The position numbers were made by a program, and so were the translations under genes. Of a DNA stretch of 64,000 nucleotides, positions 1 to 11,300 are shown one piece after another. The notes below the pieces were generated by a model. It did no database searches and was not told where the DNA came from. It worked only from the letters and a program-made list of their open reading frames with translations. Source of the DNA: Zanthoxylum bungeanum. Lineage: Eukaryota > Streptophyta > Magnoliopsida > Sapindales > Rutaceae. How positions within the stretch are numbered: the first letter of the stretch is position 1; every line of letters starts with the position of its first letter. The stretch spans positions 310,001 through 374,000 of the forward strand of contig SKCR01038117.1 in the NCBI GenBank assembly GCA_019454045.1, written 5' to 3'.

Positions 1-783
1 ATGGAGGTCATCCTCCTCAACTTGCTGTAAATGGAGGGCCTGGTGCCCTTGATAATCATTTTAATCTGGTCCTTCTCCGAGGGCCTAGTCTGCATCTTCA
101 ACAACTGACCCCTCCACCGGTCCACATACTCCTTAAAACTTTCCTCCGCTTTCTGCTTAACATTCTCCAGATCACGGAGTGACAGATCGATCTCTAGGTC
201 AGTGACATACTGCTTCAGGAAGGCATCCGCCAACTCCCTCCAATCTTCCTTCACTTTCTTCTCCAAACTGTGGTACCACACCACTGGAGCTCCCTCGAGT
301 GACATTCCAAACATTTTCTGCACTTGGCGCTGAGACAGGCCAACTGAACTCATGACTGATACAAACTGTCGGAGATGCACACCCTGGATCCCCATTCCCG
401 TTAAACTTAGCCATATCCGGCATCTTGAATTGTGCCGGCAACTGTTCCTCGAAAGTCAGTGTGTCATAATCCAGCAGATCCTCATTCTTACCCCTCATCT
501 TGCGGGTAACCGACTCAACCTGATCCCGAAGTTTCTGTAACTCTGCCTGAGACCCAGATACTCTGCCTGCTGCATACTCTGCCATATCATCATCAAAAGT
601 GGGGATATCATCCCCCAACCCATTCGGAGGCTCCTCACGCCTCACATTCTCAGAAATTCCCCCAGCACGGGGCACAGCCATACCAGCCACAGCAGTATTC
701 AAAGCTTGCAACTGTTCAGTGACCTTGGCGAGACTGTTCTCTAACTGATCCATACAGGATACCTCATTACCAGATTCACTCAT
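1..783 (-). pseudogene. gag: Tat-1 gag, N-terminal part, one frameshift
   Basis: Capsid-type Gag of a Tat retrotransposon, which would form the particle that packages element RNA. The start is ATG at 783 (MSESGNEV...), which matches the starts of the Tat-2 and Tat-3 gags. A helical N-terminal region (QLENSLAKVTEQLQAL) is followed by an acidic stretch (DDDMAEYAAG) and then the retrotransposon Gag core (QFKMPDMAKFNGNGDP; later VVWYHSLEKK and DAFLKQYVTD). The frame shifts by one base near 382, just after NGDP, and then stays open to base 1. The zinc knuckle would lie outside the window. Confidence 0.85.
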
Positions 784-1930
784 GACTGTTACTGTTCTTT
801 TAATGAGCCTTGTCTCTTCTCTAACCCAAACGGTATCTATGATGTCTTTTTGAGACATAGAGGGTGTTAACATGATGTATGCATGAGGTGCATGAGATGC
901 AGGTAACATATATAACATACTAAATTAAATTAAAATTTTCAAACAAATCGGACCGTTATCATTTTAGAAGCTTTCGGGCTAATTGTTATAGGAATGAACT
1001 CATCCCAGTTTAATGGCCCACTGAGTTCACATCTCATGACAAGAACCCGACTAAATCCAAATGGTAACGTTCCGAACACAATCACAAAGTGGCCCATCAA
1101 TCACTTAGAAGCCTTTGGCCCAATCGTCATAAAATACATTCTTGTCCCAGTTTAAATGGCCCAACAAGCCCATATCCCATGACAAATGGTCCAAATGGAT
1201 CCAACGGCGATGTTCCAAACACAAGCATAAAAGATAATGCAAACATAAAGTAATAATTTCTATGGAATGGCTCATCAACATTTCAGAAGCTTTGGGCCCA
1301 ATGGTCATAAGGTACGAACTCGCCCCAGTTTAAATGGCCCAGCAAGTCCGCATTTCTGACAGTGGTCCAACTGCATCCAAATGAGGATGGTCCACTAGCA
1401 CATACTTAAGGAAATAATTGTTACTTTAACCATACAAACCCGATCTATGGGTGGGTTCACAAGATTATAGACAAAGGCTCTCATCGGCGAAGGATGGCCC
1501 ACAACTAGGTCTCCCCAATCAAGGGTTCGAGCGACCAAGTGAGCGCACCCTTTTTTATACACTAAGGTACGTGCCAATGAGCTATGGTGTGTGACGGACT
1601 GTCAAATGGATTTCCCGTTGTAGATTCCCCAGAGGGAAGGTGGAGCGAGGCTCACTTAAATACCCAAGCCTCTTAGGCTCTTATCGCTTGGTGTCAGGAA
1701 TAAACAACGAGTCCTCCAAATTAGTCCATCATAATAGGCTACGAGTAGATGGCCATATAGGTGCCTTCACAGCTTTTCCTTCTAGAAAGGTAGTGAATGA
1801 AGGAAGACACCAAACCATTACCTAGCCTTAAAATGCTTTGATTAAACCCCCATTTTATCCACTATAGACACGGTCAATTAAAACATAAATCCAAACATTA
1901 CAAGACAATATTCAGGGCTGATTCTCTATC
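784..1930 (-). other. Tat-1 5' leader with degenerate internal repeats
   Basis: Non-coding leader between primer site and gag. Three diverged repeats start near 962, 1105 and 1281, each holding a version of TTTGGCCCAAT...CCCAGTTTAAATGGCCCA. The block at about 1440-1830 (ccaagtgagcgcacc, then gaaaggtagtgaatgaagga) recurs at 7250-7600 and 51170-51500. I see no Ogre-type extra ORF upstream of gag. Confidence 0.75.
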
Positions 1931-1946
1931 CCCAGTGGAGTCGCCA
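1931..1946 (-). promoter_or_regulatory. Tat-1 primer binding site, tRNA-Arg type
   Basis: On the minus strand TGGCGACTCCACTGGG starts three bases after the LTR end. The first ten bases match the 3' end of a plant tRNA-Arg (…GGAGTCGCCA), as recalled. Use of tRNA-Arg is a known habit of Ogre elements. The same site occurs in Tat-2 and Tat-3. Confidence 0.75.
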
Positions 1947-2054
1947 GACTGTGGGACACAGAAACTGGGCGACGCATGCTGTCCCGGGCTCGCGGCCCGG
2001 TCGGGAGTACGGAGTAGCCACATGGGACTAAACCGGAGAATAATGGAGTCGCCA

Positions 2055-2070
2055 CCCGGTGTGAACCGGG
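2055..2070 (-). promoter_or_regulatory. Conserved hairpin CCCGGT-GTGA-ACCGGG in the LTR 3' end
   Basis: Perfect inverted repeat with 6 bp arms and a 4 nt loop, about 110 bp from the LTR edge, so near the 5' end of the leader next to the primer site. It is identical at 7834-7849 (Tat-2) and 51739-51754 (Tat-3 5' LTR), and has mutated arms at 27831-27846 (Tat-3 3' LTR). Position and conservation suggest an RNA structure; the function is inferred. Confidence 0.5.
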
Positions 2071-2394
2071 AAAATGAGATTTAAGGCCGCACTCACCCCT
2101 CGCAAGGAAGACCTCAAACCGTTGGTTTCAGAATGGTCCCTTACTTATGTCACTTGTAATGAAATGATTTATGTAATAATTTAATCAGGCTTAAGTATCA
2201 CTTATTTCCAAGAGTATCATGCTTCTAAATTCACATGTACAAAATAAAACTTACACCTAAATTTACATATATTTCACATCTAAGATTGCATGCTTGAAAG
2301 TACATCAAAGGAACGACAAACATACAACTTCATTGGCATATTATATTCAAGAAAACAAGCACACATACTAACCACGCAGCACACATGTGAGCAC

Positions 2395-2495
2395 CTTCTC
2401 AAGTGGTACGTGGAATTGTATCCCAAGTACAGACCGTACTACCGTTCATTCGGAATCGGCTACGGAATTTATATGGGTTTCCATCCGATATACCA
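2395..2495 (-). promoter_or_regulatory. Conserved ~100 bp LTR block, first copy in Tat-1
   Basis: Plus-strand core ctcaag.ggtacgtgg..ttgtatccc...ccattcgg.atcggcta..gaattta...gggtttccatcc. Other copies are near 3590-3690 in this LTR, 9655-9760, 10895-11000 and 12135-12240 in Tat-2, and 28303-28405 and 52214-52315 in Tat-3. It is the best conserved stretch of otherwise variable LTRs. On the plus strand it stays open as a short peptide in several copies, but it is antisense to the element. Confidence 0.55.
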
Positions 2496-2631
2496 AAAGA
2501 AATAATACTCAAATGTTATCATGACATAGGCATATGAAGCGTAATACATTAAACACATTGTACTCATACATATGGGGATAGCTACTAGGAAAACTATGTA
2601 TGAAATCTGATGAAAAGGACTCAGTTCAGTG

Positions 2632-2960
2632 GGTGTGCGTTCGCGTAGCGTTTGAAAACGCGTTTGAATGGTAAACAGAAGGTTCGCGTTCGTATAGCGT
2701 TCGAGAACGCGTTCGAACGGAACCAGACCTGATGCATGATAAGACTAAGAAAGTGCGTATGCGTTCGCGTATCGTTCGAGAACACGTTCGAACGGTAAAC
2801 AGAAGGTTCGCGTTCGAGAACGCGTTCGAACTGAACCAGACCTGATGCATGATAAGACTAAGAAAGTACGTGCGCGTTCGCGTAGCGTTCGAGAACACGT
2901 TCGAACGATAAACAGAAGGTTCGCGTTCGTGTAGCGTTCGAGAACGCGTTCGAACCGAAC
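2632..2960 (-). repeat. GTTCGAAC-rich minisatellite, ~113-124 bp unit, about 3 copies
   Basis: The unit starts gcgttcgcgtagcg at about 2637, 2761 and 2874. Each contains GCGTTC-GA-GAACGC and CGTTCGAACG inverted repeats followed by accagacctgatgcatgataagac. The same motif family is in the Tat-2 LTR and, scattered, near the outer U3 ends (4848-4920 and 13168-13255). It is not seen in the Tat-3 LTRs. Confidence 0.75.
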
Positions 2961-2989
2961 CAGGCCTGATGCATGCAACACAAAGAATA

Positions 2990-3535
2990 AGGACAATAAT
3001 GTCAAGCTCTGTATGTCCAATTGAACATATCTCGCATTAAACCGAACACACATCAACCGGCGCGGCAAATCATCGTGATAAAGGGCTTTAACCCCTCCCC
3101 ATAGGAGATCTTTCATCGCACTTACTAAGCCTATGCGCTCGATTGAATCATGCATACAAAGAATTAAAAACAAAAATATCAAACTTAGTATGCCCGATTG
3201 AACGTATCTTGCATTCAACCGAACACACATCAACCGGCGCGGCAAAGCATCGTGATAAAGGGCTTTAACCCCTCCCCATAGGGGATCTTTCATCGCACTT
3301 ACTAAGCCCATGCGCTCGATTGAATCATGCATACAAAGAATTTAAAAACAATACTATCAAACTTAGTATGCCCGATTGAACGTATCTTGCATTCAACCGA
3401 ACACACATCAACCGGCGCGGCAAAGCATCGTGGTAAAGGGTTTTAACCCCTCCAAATAGGGGACCTTTCATCGCACTTACTAAGCCCATGCGCTCGATTG
3501 AATCATGCATAAATAAGCAACATGCAGAATTCAAG
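2990..3535 (-). repeat. ~178 bp tandem repeat, three copies
   Basis: The segment caaccggcgcggcaaa recurs at 3057, 3234 and 3412, a period of 177-178 bp, with high similarity across the unit (gataaagggctttaacccctcc, cttactaagcc). A diverged relative (catc..ggtaaaggtagc) is amplified in the Tat-2 LTR. Confidence 0.8.
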
Positions 3536-4444
3536 TGACGAAAAATAAATAAACCAAAGCAACACAAAACAAAAGAGGGTGCCGTTTACTCAAGCGGTAC
3601 GTGGAGTTGTATCCCGAGTACAGATCATACTACCGTCGATTCGGAATCGGCTATGAAATTTATGTCCGGGTTTCCATCCAATATACCGCGAGAGTTGACA
3701 CATCTCTCATTTTATTCCAAAGCCACAACATACAACATCTCATAATTCATGCATATTTATCTACTCAAGGGCCACAACATACATTTCAACATGACAATCA
3801 TGCAAGCAATATTCAATAAATAATAAAACAGAAAACGAGTGTGGAAAATACCCTCAGGTCTAACCTTTTGCCAACTTTCAGGCTTGCGTTTCACGGACGT
3901 CGGAAGGGTACAGCTCCTCAACTTCTCCGGTTCACTGGTTTAGCGTCCTAGCCCACTGTTTTGCTGTTTTGCTTGCTGTTCAGTCTCCGTTCTGCTGCTG
4001 TTCGGCCTCTGTTTTGCTGCTCACTGTTCAGGTCACTTGTTTTGACGTTTCAACGGACTGTTCCGAGTGTTTTTTGTGGTTTTTGGTGTAGTCTTGTGTG
4101 ATTATTTTAAGGATATTAAATGCAGTTTTTATGTTACTGGTTTAGGGATTTTAGGGACTGTTTGAGAGCTAATAGGAGTGCAGTTTTTCGGTACTGCAGG
4201 GAGGTTTATGGGGCTGTTGTTTCGGTGATATAGGAAGGCTTATGGGGCTGTGTTTTTGACGTGCGAAGGGCTGCTGTATTGGTGTATTTTTCGGTGATGT
4301 GAGGGAAGAAGATGAAGAGAAATTTGTTATATTTTTGTGTGATATGCGTGAATGGAGAGCTTGGAGAGGGGGTTGGAAATTCTTTGCTTCTTTTTCTTGT
4401 GATGGGTGTAAAAATTAGGAGGGGAATGCCTTGGAGAGGTGTGG

Positions 4445-4452
4445 TTTATATA
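4445..4452 (-). promoter_or_regulatory. Probable TATA box of Tat-1 LTR
   Basis: The minus strand reads TATATAAA about 630 bp inside the LTR 5' end. The Tat-2 and Tat-3 LTRs have TATAAAAG or TATAAAAAG at comparable positions, which places the tandem repeats downstream, in transcribed R-U5. Confidence 0.5.
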
Positions 4453-5082
4453 GAGAAAGGCTAGGGCTTCACCTTGTCTCACAAGGAAGGGATTTTGGCA
4501 TTAAAATGAGGATTTGATTTGGTATTCAACAAGGAAATGATTACATTGAGGGGGGACAAATCTTGGCTAGATTAGGAATACAAAATATTTAATTTGTTAT
4601 GATTGATTTTAATTAGGCATGATATTTGTTAAGTTTGGTATATAATATATTTTTGATTTATCTTTATTAGGTATGATTATATTTTATGTTTTATTTAATT
4701 GGTAAATGGTTTAATTATTTTATTTATATTTAATTTAATTTCCCATGTGTTTTAAATGTGTTTTATTAATTGGGATGTTTTTTATGGGCTTTGGGGGGCT
4801 AATTGGGCTGGGGTGCGATGCTAGCAGCAAAACTAGAAATACCGACTCCGTTCGAACGGCCATTCAAACGCTACACGAACGTCCGCAATCTGTCTGACGT
4901 TCAAACGAAGTAACGAACGCAGCACTAACGAAGACAGTGAACTTGCAAAATGAATCTGACGATGTACTTATTCTGAATTTCCCATTCGGACCTCCGTTTC
5001 CCGCAATATCCTTAGCTAAAAAGGTAGTGCCTCCAACTGAGACTCATCATCGGGTTTCACATGCGAAAATGCAATGCCTACA

Positions 5083-5251
5083 ACAGGTTGAAAAGACGAG
5101 ACTCAGGCAAGTAAACGAAATGAACGCCTTTATTATCATAAAAAAAAAGGTTCGAACAAGTAGACAAAACCAATGTCTTTATTAAAAATGCTGGATCAAA
5201 TAAGCTAGGGAGAACAGCTTCATCACTCGCAGTATCGCCTTCTTCCTCGAC
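5083..5251 (-). other. Tat-2 remnant between gag end and Tat-1 LTR
   Basis: Contains agactcaggcaagtaa..aaatga..g.ctttatt, which matches Tat-3 near 48016-48052. A second, weaker copy of the motif follows (acaagtagacaaaaccaatgtctttatt). There is no polypurine tract before the LTR edge at 5082, unlike Tat-3 at 29790-29803. Confidence 0.6.
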
Positions 5252-6583
5252 CTATGGTTCTTTACTACTGTTATCCCTTATCTCAATGCAAGAAGCCTGG
5301 TGGTTGAGAGTTTGGAGGACAAAGGTTTCGGGTAGGCCGGAGTTGATCATGTAGGTGGGTGGTGGAATGAAGTGGTAATTAGGTAAGAGATTTCTGTATG
5401 TGTTAGGTTGTTCTTTTTCTGGATTGGGTATTTTATGGGAGTCAATGAGGTTTTGGACCTCATGCCTAAGGCGGGTACAGTTTTCGGTGTCATGGCCTTT
5501 TTCTTGATGGAAGTAACAATACTGGTTTAGGTTCATGTGCGGTGGCACATGATTTGGAAATGGCCTAGGTTCCAAAGGTTTTAGAAGTCCTTGCATCTTC
5601 AACTTTTCAAACACCTTTGACAAAGGTCTACCAAGATTGGAGAATCGCCTGTTTCTGACAGTAGCAACCTCAGCAGTAGCGGGCTTGGTCTCAGAGGGTC
5701 CCCCGAAAGTCCTTCTATTTTGGCCATAAAACTTCTGATTCTCGGCTTCCTCCTCCTCGATATCCATGACAGTCTCCCTCAACTGTCGAAAATTAGCAAT
5801 CATTGAAGTCATCCTCCTCAACTTACCATAAATCGAGGGCTTAGTACCCTTGATAATCATCTTTATCTGGTCCTTCTCTGGGGGCCGAGTCTGTTTTTTT
5901 GGAAGCTGGCTTCTCCAGCGGTCTACATACTCTTTGAAGCTTTATTCTGGCTTCTGCTTGGTGTTTTCTAAGTCCCGGAGTGACAAGTCGATCTCCAGAT
6001 CTGTGACATACTGTTTCAAAAAGGCCTCTGCCAATTCCCTCCAATCCTCCTTAATCTTCCTCTCCAGGTTGTGATACCATACCACGGGTGCCCCCTCGAG
6101 TGACATCCCAAAAATTTTCTGAACATGACGCTTGGATAAACCCATTGAACTCATAACTGAAACATACTGACGGAGATGGACCATTGGATCCCCATTCCCG
6201 TTGAACCTGGCCATATCTGGCATCTTGAATTGAGCTGACAACTGTTCTTCAAAGGTCATTGCCTCATAATCTAGCAGGTCTTCATGTTTGCCCCTCATCT
6301 TACGGGTAACCGACTCTACCTGATCTCAGAGTTTCTGCAGTTCAGCTTGAGACCCTGCCACTTTCCCCGCAGCATATTCAGCCATATCATCATCAAAACC
6401 CGGAATATCATCATTCAATCTAGTCGGAAGGTCTTCATACCTCTCATTCTCAGAGTTTCCCCCAGCACGGGGCACAACCATATTTGCCATAGTAGTAGTG
6501 AGGGCTTGTAACTGTTCAGTAATCTTGGTGAGATTGTTCTCAAACTTATCCATAAGGGATACCTCATTCTCTAATTCGCTCAT
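5252..6583 (-). pseudogene. gag: Tat-2 gag, full length but broken
   Basis: Complete Tat Gag from the MSELENEV start at 6583 to the end at 5252. Order: helical N-terminus, acidic linker, Gag core (QFKMPDMARFNGNGDPMVHL, VVWYHNLERK, EAFLKQYVTD), linker, then a zinc knuckle at 5477-5518 spaced C-X2-H-X4-H-X4-C (CYFHQEKGHDTENC). An in-frame stop lies near 6324 after QKL, another near 5942 after KQKPE, and a frameshift follows before the C-terminal ORF that starts at 5860. It lies directly downstream of a 1.1 kb leader. It is not expressible as one protein as written. Confidence 0.88.
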
Positions 6584-7709
6584 GTTTGCTATTGGCCTTT
6601 AAACAAGTCTTCCATTTTCCCTAACCCAACAGATATTTATGATGGCTCTTAAGACACAAGAGAGTTAACATGATGTGTGTATGCATGAGTGCATGAGATA
6701 CGTACGATGTATGGAATATATAAGTCAGCCCACTATCATTTTTAAAGTATTCAATCCTGTTATTGCGCGGTGCAAACTTTTCCCAGTTGAAAAGGCCCAA
6801 CAGGTTTACACATTTGTGATAACATGGTTAAACAACTTCAAATGATAAGGGGCCTAATCACAGGATGGCCTATCAACATTTTAGAAACTTTTGGCCCAAT
6901 TGTCATAGGATACGAAATTGTCCCAGTTTAAATGGCCCAACAAGTTCGCATTTCTGAAAAAAAGTCCAACTGCATCCAAATGAGGATGGTCCAAAAATAC
7001 AAGCATAAAGAGATAATTCAAGCACAAAACAATAATTTCTACAGAGCGGCCCATCGACATTTCAGAAGCTTTTGGCCCAACTATCATAGAATACGAACTC
7101 GTCCCAGTTTAAATGGCCCAACAAGTTCGCATTTCTGAAAAGAAGTCCAACTGCATCCAAATGAGGATGGTCCACAAGCATAAACATAAGGAAATGATTT
7201 CTACCAGTTCTACGATTAAGGTTCACACGTGGGTTTACGGGAGTGTGGGCAAAGGATCTCGCTGACGAAGGATTGCCCACAACTAGGACTCCCCACTCAA
7301 GGGTTCAAGCGACCAAGTGAGCGCACATTTTTTATACCTTAAGGTACGTGCCAACGAGTTACGGTGTGTGACTAACTGTCAAATGGATTTCCCATTGTAG
7401 ATTCCCCAAAGAGAAGGTGGAGCGAACTCTCTTAAATACCCAAGTCTCTTAGGCTCTTATCACCTTGGTGACAGGAATAAACAACAAGTCCTCCAAATTA
7501 GTCTGTCGCAACAAGCTATGGTTAATGATTATTTAGGTGCCCTCACAGCTTTTCCTTATAGAAAGGTAGTGAATGAAGGAAGACACCAAACCATCACCTA
7601 GCCTTAACAATGCCTTTGATTAGACCCCATCAACCCATAATAGACACGGTTAACTTAAAGCACAAATCACAAACATTACAAGATATTATTTCGGGGCCGA
7701 TTCTCTATC
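6584..7709 (-). other. Tat-2 5' leader with tandem 'TTTGGCCCAA' repeats
   Basis: Non-coding. The best repeat pair starts at about 6881 and 7062 (tttggcccaa, ccagtttaaatggcccaacaagttcgc, tccaactgcatccaaatgaggatggtcca), a period near 180 bp. A third, diverged version is at 6770-6850. It is followed by the block shared with the Tat-1 and Tat-3 leaders. Confidence 0.75.
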
Positions 7710-7725
7710 CCCAGTGGAGTCGCCA
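7710..7725 (-). promoter_or_regulatory. Tat-2 primer binding site, tRNA-Arg type
   Basis: Minus-strand TGGCGACTCCACTGGG, three bases after the LTR end at 7729; identical to Tat-1. Confidence 0.75.
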
Positions 7726-8389
7726 GACTGTAGGACACAGATGTTGGACGACGCTGTCCCGGGCTCGCGGCCCGGTTGGGAGTACGGAGTAGCCCGCGGG
7801 GGACTAAACCAGAGAAATAACATGGAGTCGCCACCCGGTGTGAACCGGGAAAATGATTTAAGGCCGCACTCACCCCTCGCAAGGGAAGACCTCAAACCGT
7901 TGGGTTCGGAATGGTCCCTTACTTATGCCACTTGTAATGAAATGATTTGTGCAATAATTTAATCGAACATACGCAACATATTTCCAAGAGTATTCTACTT
8001 TTAAGTTCACATGCATGAAAGTAATCATCATAACGACAAACATACGATATCACACAATAATCTCATGAACATGTTGAATCATCAAACGCGAAAGATAAAT
8101 AACAATCTAAGCATAAACATAAAGAAGCACCTATTGCGAAAGGAGATGACAAGTTCATGCATAGAGGAATACCATAATAATGGCTAAATCATGCTTGATA
8201 AACAAGTAACATCCTAACGACCTAGTCATGCTTAAACACAATCTTGCGAACACATCAAATAGATTAATACAGAAATACGAATGGATAATAACAGCAAAAA
8301 CATCAATAATGGAATGGCATGGTTAATTACATAATGCAAGAGAAATCACCCAAGAAGCAATCATGCATGAAATGTGATGAAAACGAGTC

Positions 8390-11300
8390 AGTTCAGTGTA
8401 TGTGCGTTCATGTAGCGTTTGAAAATACGTTCGAACAGTAAACAGAAGGTTCGCGTTCGTATAGCGTTTGAGAACACATTTGAACGGGACAAGACCTGAT
8501 GAAACAAAATGCATGCGCATTCGAGTAGCGTTCATAAATGCGTTCGAACGGTGAACAAAAGGTTCGCGTTCGTATAACGTTTGAGAACGCGTTCGAACGG
8601 GGCAAGACTTGATGAAACAAAATGCATGCGCATTCGAGTAGCGTTCGTAAATGCGTTCGAACGGGAAACATAAGGTTCACGTTCGTATAGTATTCGAGAA
8701 CATGTTTGAACGGGACAAGACCTGATGCATGATAAAACAAAGAAAACTCATGCGCGTTCGAGTAGCGTTCGTAAACGCGTTCGAACGGTAAACATAAGGT
8801 TCGCGTTCCTATAGCGTTTGAAAACACGTTCGAACGGGACCAGACCTGAACATGATAGATGACGCAACACATACATAGATAAGAAAATCCATAATGTAGG
8901 ACCCCGTGTGCCCGATTGAACTCATTTCCATTCAATCGAGTGCACCTCGTCCGGTGCGGAAAAATATCGTGGTAAAGGTAGCCTTTAGGCATTTTCCCTC
9001 GAATAGAGGACCTTGAATCCACCCTAGTTAGAAAATGCGCAGAAGAATGCAATGCATGTGTAAATAAACCAATGATGTGGAACTTCATATGTCCGATTAA
9101 ACATATCCCACATTCAATCAAACATACTTCATCTGGCGCGGTAAAACATCGTGGTAAAGGTAGCAGCATTTTCCCTCGAATAAAGGACCTTGAATCCACC
9201 CTAGTTTGCCCATGCACACAAGAATGCAATGCATGCGTAAATAAAACAATGATATGAAAGGGTAAATGACATAATAAAAGGCGCGATAAAACATCGTGGT
9301 AAAGGTAGCCTTCAGGCATTTCCCTCGAATAGAGGACCTTTAATCCACCATAGTTAGCCCATGCGCATTATGTTACCGTGCATATAAAATAAAGACAACA
9401 ATAATATAGGACCTCGTATGCTTGATTAAACACATCTCACTTTCAATCAAACATACTCCATCCGGCGCGGCAAAGTATTGTCGTAAAGGTAGCCTTTTGG
9501 ACTTTTCTTCCCTCAAATAGAGAACCTTTAGACCAACATACTAAGCCTATGCGCACTACATCATCAATACACAAACAAATAACGTGCAGAAAGTAAAGCG
9601 AAATATAAAATGCGGATAATAAACAATCAAGATAAAATGAAATGAGATATGTGTCGTTTGCTCAAGTGGTACGTGGAGTTGTATCCTAAGTACAGACCGC
9701 ACTACCGTCCATTCGAATTCGGCTACAGAATTTACGTCTGGGTTTCCATCCTATATACCGCAAGAGATGGCACATTTCCCATTCATTCAAGGTTCGCGTT
9801 CTTATAGCGTTTGAGAACGCGTTCGAACGGGGCAAGACCTGATGAAACAAAATGCATGCGTGTTCGAGTAGCGTTCATAAACGCGTTCGAATAAGAAATA
9901 GAAGGTTCGCATTCGTATAGCGTTTGAGAACGTGTTCGAACGGGACAAGACCTGATGTATGATAAAATAAAGAAAACTCATGCGCATTCGAGTAGCGTTC
10001 GTAAACGCGTACGAACGGTAAACAGAAGGTTCACGTTCGTATAGCGTTTGAGAACGCGTTCGAACGGGACCAGACCTGATGTATGATAGACGATGCAACA
10101 CATACATAGATAAAAAAATCCACAATGTAGGCCCCCGTATGCCCGATTGAACTCATTCCCATTCAATCGAGTGTACCTCGTCCGACGCGGTAAAATATCA
10201 TGATAAAGGTAGCCTTTAGGCATTTTCCCTCGAATAGAGGACCTTGAATCCACCATAGTTAGGCCATGCACGCAAGAATGCAATGCATGCGTAAATAAAG
10301 CAACGATGTGGAACTCCATATGTCCGATTAAACATATCCCACATTCAATCAAACATACTTCATCCGGCGCGGCAAAATATCGTGGTAAAGGTAGCCCTTT
10401 AGGCATTTTCCCTCGAACAGAGGACCTTGAATACACCATAGTTTGCCCATGAGCACAAGAATGCAATGCATGTGTAAATAAAGCAACGATATGCAAAGGG
10501 TAAATGACATAATAAAAGGCGCGGCAAAACATCATGGTAATGGTAGCCTTTAGGCATTTTCCCTCGAATACAAGACCTTTAATCCACCCTAGTTAGCCCA
10601 TGCGCATTATGTTACCGTGCATATAAAATAAAGACAACAATAATATAGGACCTCGTATGCTTGATTAAACACATCTCACATTCAATCAAACATACTTCGT
10701 CCGGCACGGGAAAGTATTTTCGTAAAGGTAGCTTTTTGGACTTTTCTTCCCTCAAATAGAGAACCTTTAGACCAACATACTAAGCCCATACGCACTACAT
10801 CATCAATACACAAACAAATAACGTACAGAAAGTAAAGGGAAATATAAAATGCGGATAATAAAAATTCAAGATAAAATGAAACGAGATATGTGTCGTTTGC
10901 TCAAGTGGTACGTGAAGTTGTATCCCAAGTACAGACCGCACTACTGTCCATTCGGATTCGGCTACAGAATTTACGTCTGGGTTTCCATCCTATATATCGC
11001 AAGAGATGAAACATTTCCCATTCATTCAAGGTTCGCGTTCGTATAGCGTTTGAGATAGCGTTCGAACGGGGCAAGACCTGATGAAACAAAATGCATGCGC
11101 GTTCGAGTAGCGTTCGTAAACGTGTTCGAACGGGAAATAGAAGGTTCACATTCGTATAGCGTTCGAGAACACGTTTGAACGGGACAAGACCTAATGCATG
11201 ATAAAATAAAGAAAACTCATGCGCGTTCGAGTAGCATTCGTAAACGCGTTCGAACTGTAAACATAAGGTTCGCGTTCATATATCGTTTGAGAACACGTTC

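Larger units (their letters stand above)
1..5082 (-). mobile_element. Tat-1: Ogre-like Ty3/gypsy element, 5' part (LTR, leader, gag), cut by window edge
   Basis: Read on the minus strand the order is 5' LTR (5082 to 1950), primer binding site, leader, then gag running off the window at base 1. The LTR ends TGTGGGACAC / TGCCTACA match the ends of Tat-2 and Tat-3. The sequence to the right of the LTR is the interior of Tat-2 and has no polypurine tract, so Tat-1 most simply inserted into Tat-2. The alternative is a tandem pair made by LTR recombination followed by a deletion. The matching target duplication would lie left of the window. Confidence 0.8.
1950..5082 (-). repeat. Tat-1 5' LTR, 3133 bp
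   Basis: Bounded by TG...CA: plus-strand TGTGGGACAC at 1950 and ...GCAATGCCTACA ending at 5082. The order on the element strand is U3 (5082 to about 4450) with a TATA box, then a long transcribed R-U5 carrying the ~178 bp repeats, the GTTCGAAC-rich repeats, two copies of a conserved ~100 bp block and the terminal hairpin. The minus-strand ORFs here (for example 2745-3332) are translations of these repeats. Confidence 0.85.

Noticed and set aside
1936..1960. tRNA-Arg gene fragment
   Set aside because: Only the primer-complementary 3' bases are present, at the exact position of a primer binding site; no cloverleaf.
2745..3332. 195-codon minus-strand ORF
   Set aside because: Covers the 178 bp and GTTCGAAC repeats of the Tat-1 LTR; no start context or domain.
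8408..9319. 303-codon minus-strand ORF
   Set aside because: Entirely inside the Tat-2 LTR repeats; the peptide simply repeats with the DNA unit and has no domain.
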